Shown one piece after another: positions 62,356 to 64,000 of a stretch of DNA of 64,000 bases (position 1 is the stretch's first letter; every line of letters begins with the position of its first letter). Source of the DNA: Mesobacillus persicus (GTDB taxonomy: Bacteria > Bacillota > Bacilli > Bacillales > Cytobacillaceae); contig NZ_FOBW01000001.1 in the NCBI RefSeq assembly GCF_900109925.1, forward strand, positions 186,001 to 250,000, written 5' to 3'. The position numbers and the translations under genes were made by a program. The notes below the pieces were generated by a model that did no database searches, was not told the DNA's origin, and saw nothing but the letters and a program-made list of their open reading frames with translations.

Positions 62356-62570
62356 CTACTTAGCTTTCTTCTTCTGTTTTTCAATATTTCCGATAGACTC
62401 GCCGTTCGGGAGCCCATACAATCTGCTTTTAGGTTCGTGTATGGTTTGTGAAGGCCAAAGATAAGGTTATTCCCTTTAGCGATGTCATTTCCGTCACTCT
62501 TCCCGTATTGCATATATAAATAGCCTATTGTAATTCCTTCTATTGGAAGAAAGTAGATTAGCCAAGCCTT
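62356..62570 (-). pseudogene. Chloride channel (ClC) pseudogene, second N-terminal fragment
   Basis: Minus-strand sequence KAWLIYFLPIEGITIGYLY followed by YGKSDGNDIAKGNNLI is the early part of a ClC-family chloride channel, continuous in sense with the fragment that ends TREKN at 62771. A frameshift then leads to TIHEPKSRLYGLPNG and a stop at 62356. The rest of the channel is missing. The longer minus-strand frame 62190-62609 that spans it is not a functional gene. Confidence 0.65.
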
Positions 62571-62838
62571 TATTGGTGGCATCTTAATTGTCGCTCTAAC
62601 ACTTATCATCGGTTCACAAGATTACAATGGCCGAGGTTTAGAAATGCTTGAGCAAGCCTTCGTCCCCTGCCTAGTCGCAAGTTTTGTTGGCCATTATGTA
62701 ACTGTATCAGCCTGGGGGGTTAAACATAAAGAAAAAATGATGATTGATAATCTACCAGACCTATCTATCAATTCTTCTCGCGAGTTTCTCCAATCAAATC
62801 ATTCACAGATAATAGAAGGGCCGTGGTGGAGCCAATAA
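62566..62838 (+). pseudogene. Inverted internal/C-terminal fragment of a ClC chloride channel
   Basis: Plus-strand AFIGGILIVALTLIIGSQ, DYNGRGLEMLEQAF and then CLVASFVGHYVTVSAWGVKH resemble later parts of ClC channels with the intervening selectivity region deleted. The segment of about 200 bp lies between two minus-strand N-terminal fragments of the same gene type, so it was inverted. Beyond about 62767 the frame reads antisense to the N-terminal fragment. Confidence 0.6.
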
Positions 62839-62923
62839 TTAGACCGATAAGAATGCCAAAGACAATCCATTTCGACAAAGTGAAGATAAATGTACGATAG
62901 CTTTGTTTAGTATTCATTTTCAT
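62768..62923 (-). pseudogene. Chloride channel (ClC) pseudogene, N-terminal fragment
   Basis: 51 codons on the minus strand: MKMNTKQSYRTF, then a helix WIVFGILIGLIIGSTTALLL and NDLIGETREKN, the standard N-terminus of a Bacillus ClC channel, ending at TGA 62768-62770. It begins 3 bp after the yetF stop with GAGGA as site, so the intact gene was in a yetF-ClC operon. Confidence 0.7.
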
Positions 62924-62926
62924 TCC

Positions 62927-63538
62927 TCATGTTAAATGTTTTGGTGGTTCTTTGTCATGTTCATTGTTTTTAATTTCAGAGAATATTGAGGATGACTGAT
63001 TTGATGAAATACTATGTAGTTTCGAAGGGGATGCATGGATGTTTGTTTGTACTAGAGAAATCAGCATGTTAATATCCTCTTTTGTTGCATATTGCTTTTC
63101 AGGTTTTAACATATAGCCTAATTGACCATTAGATTCAATTGTAGCCCACTGTAAATCGCTAATATTCTGAACACCTTGTTGTCTCAAACGAACCTCGAGC
63201 ATATCAACTGTTAGGCGTAGTTTTCTTAGATTTCGTTCATTTATTTTTCCATTTTCGACGACTATGATTGATTTGCCATAAAAAAACCTTTCAAGCGGAT
63301 CGAACTTTAAAACAAGATATTCAATGAAAAGTAGGGTAAGGACAAGCAATAAAGTAATGACCATCGTAATCCATATATTTCTTTCGCTTACTGGTTGTAT
63401 GATTAATGATCCAACAGCAATCATCATCACCGTTTGTGCAACGGTAAGTTGGGAAATAGATTTCCTTCCAGCTAAGCGCAAAATAAGAATGCCCCCGAAC
63501 ACGATGACGACAGATTTCCATATAAAGTGTAGATCCAA
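62927..63538 (-). CDS. DUF421 / YetF family membrane protein (second copy)
   Basis: A 203-aa paralogue of the protein at 18217-18843: three N-terminal helices with RLAGRKSISQLTVAQTVMMI, then SIIVVENGKINERNLRKLRL, ISDLQWATIESNGQ, and a variable tail ending PPKHLT. Both copies keep the same signature and tail. It was the first gene of an operon with the now broken ClC channel. AAAGGAGG site. Confidence 0.88.
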   Translation of the reverse strand: MDLHFIWKSVVIVFGGILILRLAGRKSISQLTVAQTVMMIAVGSLIIQPVSERNIWITMVITLLLVLTLLFIEYLVLKFDPLERFFYGKSIIVVENGKINERNLRKLRLTVDMLEVRLRQQGVQNISDLQWATIESNGQLGYMLKPEKQYATKEDINMLISLVQTNIHASPSKLHSISSNQSSSIFSEIKNNEHDKEPPKHLT

Positions 63539-63710
63539 AAGAGTAACCTCCTTTCCCGATGCGCTTTCCTATTGGTTCCCATTATCTTTCTCTGCCTTGT
63601 GAAAAAATATCAGTATTCATCATTAACAACGCATTAAGGGTATATGAGGTGTGTGTATGTTTCTTTCGCTGACAACAGATAATACAAAAGTGGGTAAAGG
63701 GGGCGATAAA

Positions 63711-63872
63711 ATGGCTAAAAATGAAAAAACGGCTGAACGTTTGGAGCAGCCTTTGATGTCTACTGGAACCACGGAACAAGGATTTGATAGGGATACGAAG
63801 GATTCCAAAGTCGTAAGCAAACCTAAAATTGGCGAGACGATGTTAGGTGATAATGGAAAACTGGGCAAATAA
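63711..63872 (+). CDS. Small hydrophilic protein
   Basis: 53 aa, charged and Gly/Thr-rich: MAKNEKTAERLEQPLM, TTEQGFDRDTKD and ETMLGDNGKLGK. ATG 63711 follows AAAGGGGGCG. No family recognised; it resembles small Bacillus spore-associated proteins. A further small gene follows after 40 bp. Confidence 0.6.
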   Translation: MAKNEKTAERLEQPLMSTGTTEQGFDRDTKDSKVVSKPKIGETMLGDNGKLGK

Positions 63873-63912
63873 GATAAGAGTTAACGAGCTAGCTAAAAAA
63901 GGAGTGGGAAAA

Positions 63913-64000
63913 ATGAAGAAGAAAGAGCAATTTCTAGAGGGGGCTAAGGTGACTCAGGATAATCAAATCTTTGGTACACCTAATAGCAAGAGTAAAAATG
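63913..64000 (+). CDS. Start of a small hydrophilic protein (truncated by window edge)
   Basis: ATG 63913 behind AAAGGAGTGGG; 29 codons are visible (MKKKEQFLEGAKVTQDNQ, then FGTPNSKSKN). Polar composition like the preceding small protein, so the pair may form a small operon. Continues beyond the window. Confidence 0.6.
   Translation, partial: MKKKEQFLEGAKVTQDNQIFGTPNSKSKN

Noticed and set aside
62190-62609. 139-aa minus-strand ORF as a real gene
   Set aside because: It strings together a ClC fragment, out-of-frame remnants and antisense of the toxin locus; no ribosome site.

Overview
The window comes from a low-GC, endospore-forming Firmicute, almost certainly a Bacillaceae member (Bacillus sensu lato). 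The reasons are AGGAGG-type ribosome sites, frequent TTG/GTG starts, a sporulenol-type squalene-hopene cyclase, coat-F-like proteins, many Bacillus-specific DUF families (DUF2515, DUF2512, DUF1292, DUF3219, DUF2533) and a homologue of the Bacillus replication terminator protein Rtp. The rtp gene at 36.5 kb, with two inverted Ter-like sites next to it, suggests the chromosome terminus region. Most genes are on the + strand. No rRNA, tRNA, CRISPR array or prophage was seen.

Layout. 0-4 kb: a GNAT/enolase-superfamily (menC/NAAAR-like) pair and two metallo-beta-lactamase-fold hydrolases, the first behind a FadR-like operator. 4-14 kb: DUF2515 and sqhC (divergent), stand-alone trpB, DUF2512 protein, CstA, an unknown two-domain protein and PepF. 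14 kb: a cyclic-di-GMP-I riboswitch with its own terminator upstream of a 45-codon gene. 14.4-20 kb: oxidoreductase, penicillin acylase family protein, YetF (DUF421), TVP38-like protein. 20-32 kb: an envelope copper/redox region with a small secreted Met/His protein, csoR-copZ-copA under two CsoR-type operators, a sensor kinase/response regulator/small membrane protein operon, a CWB2-like lipoprotein, a PCYCGC-type lipoprotein whose frame contains UGA at a conserved Cys position, a dihaem cytochrome c, a second small secreted protein, a CcdA-like protein and uppP.

32-52 kb: trhO, DUF3219 plus luciferase-like monooxygenase, a miniature inverted-repeat element abutting the fabF promoter (FapR-like box), rtp, Nudix, MBL hydrolase, ilvD, htpG behind a perfect CIRCE element, a general-stress-type SDR broken by an in-frame TAG, an SF1 helicase-like ATPase, thiolase, an MFS transporter behind a CsoR-family-like palindrome and a coupled leader ORF, another SDR, prolyl 4-hydroxylase and a flavin reductase. 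52-64 kb: small hydrophilic proteins, a sulfonate/nitrate-type ABC transporter, SulP plus universal stress protein, MATE, two coat-F-like proteins, nfo, a type I toxin-antitoxin locus, a scrambled chloride-channel pseudogene, a second YetF and small hydrophilic proteins at the right edge.

The most interesting points are the possible selenocysteine (UGA) PCYCGC lipoprotein with a SECIS-like hairpin inside a copper/cytochrome neighbourhood, the c-di-GMP riboswitch that controls only a 45-aa protein, the rtp/Ter locus, the type I toxin-antitoxin module next to the rearranged ClC gene, and a family of miniature repeats present here as a full and an internally deleted copy. All family calls are by recognition of sequence motifs; no search could be run.
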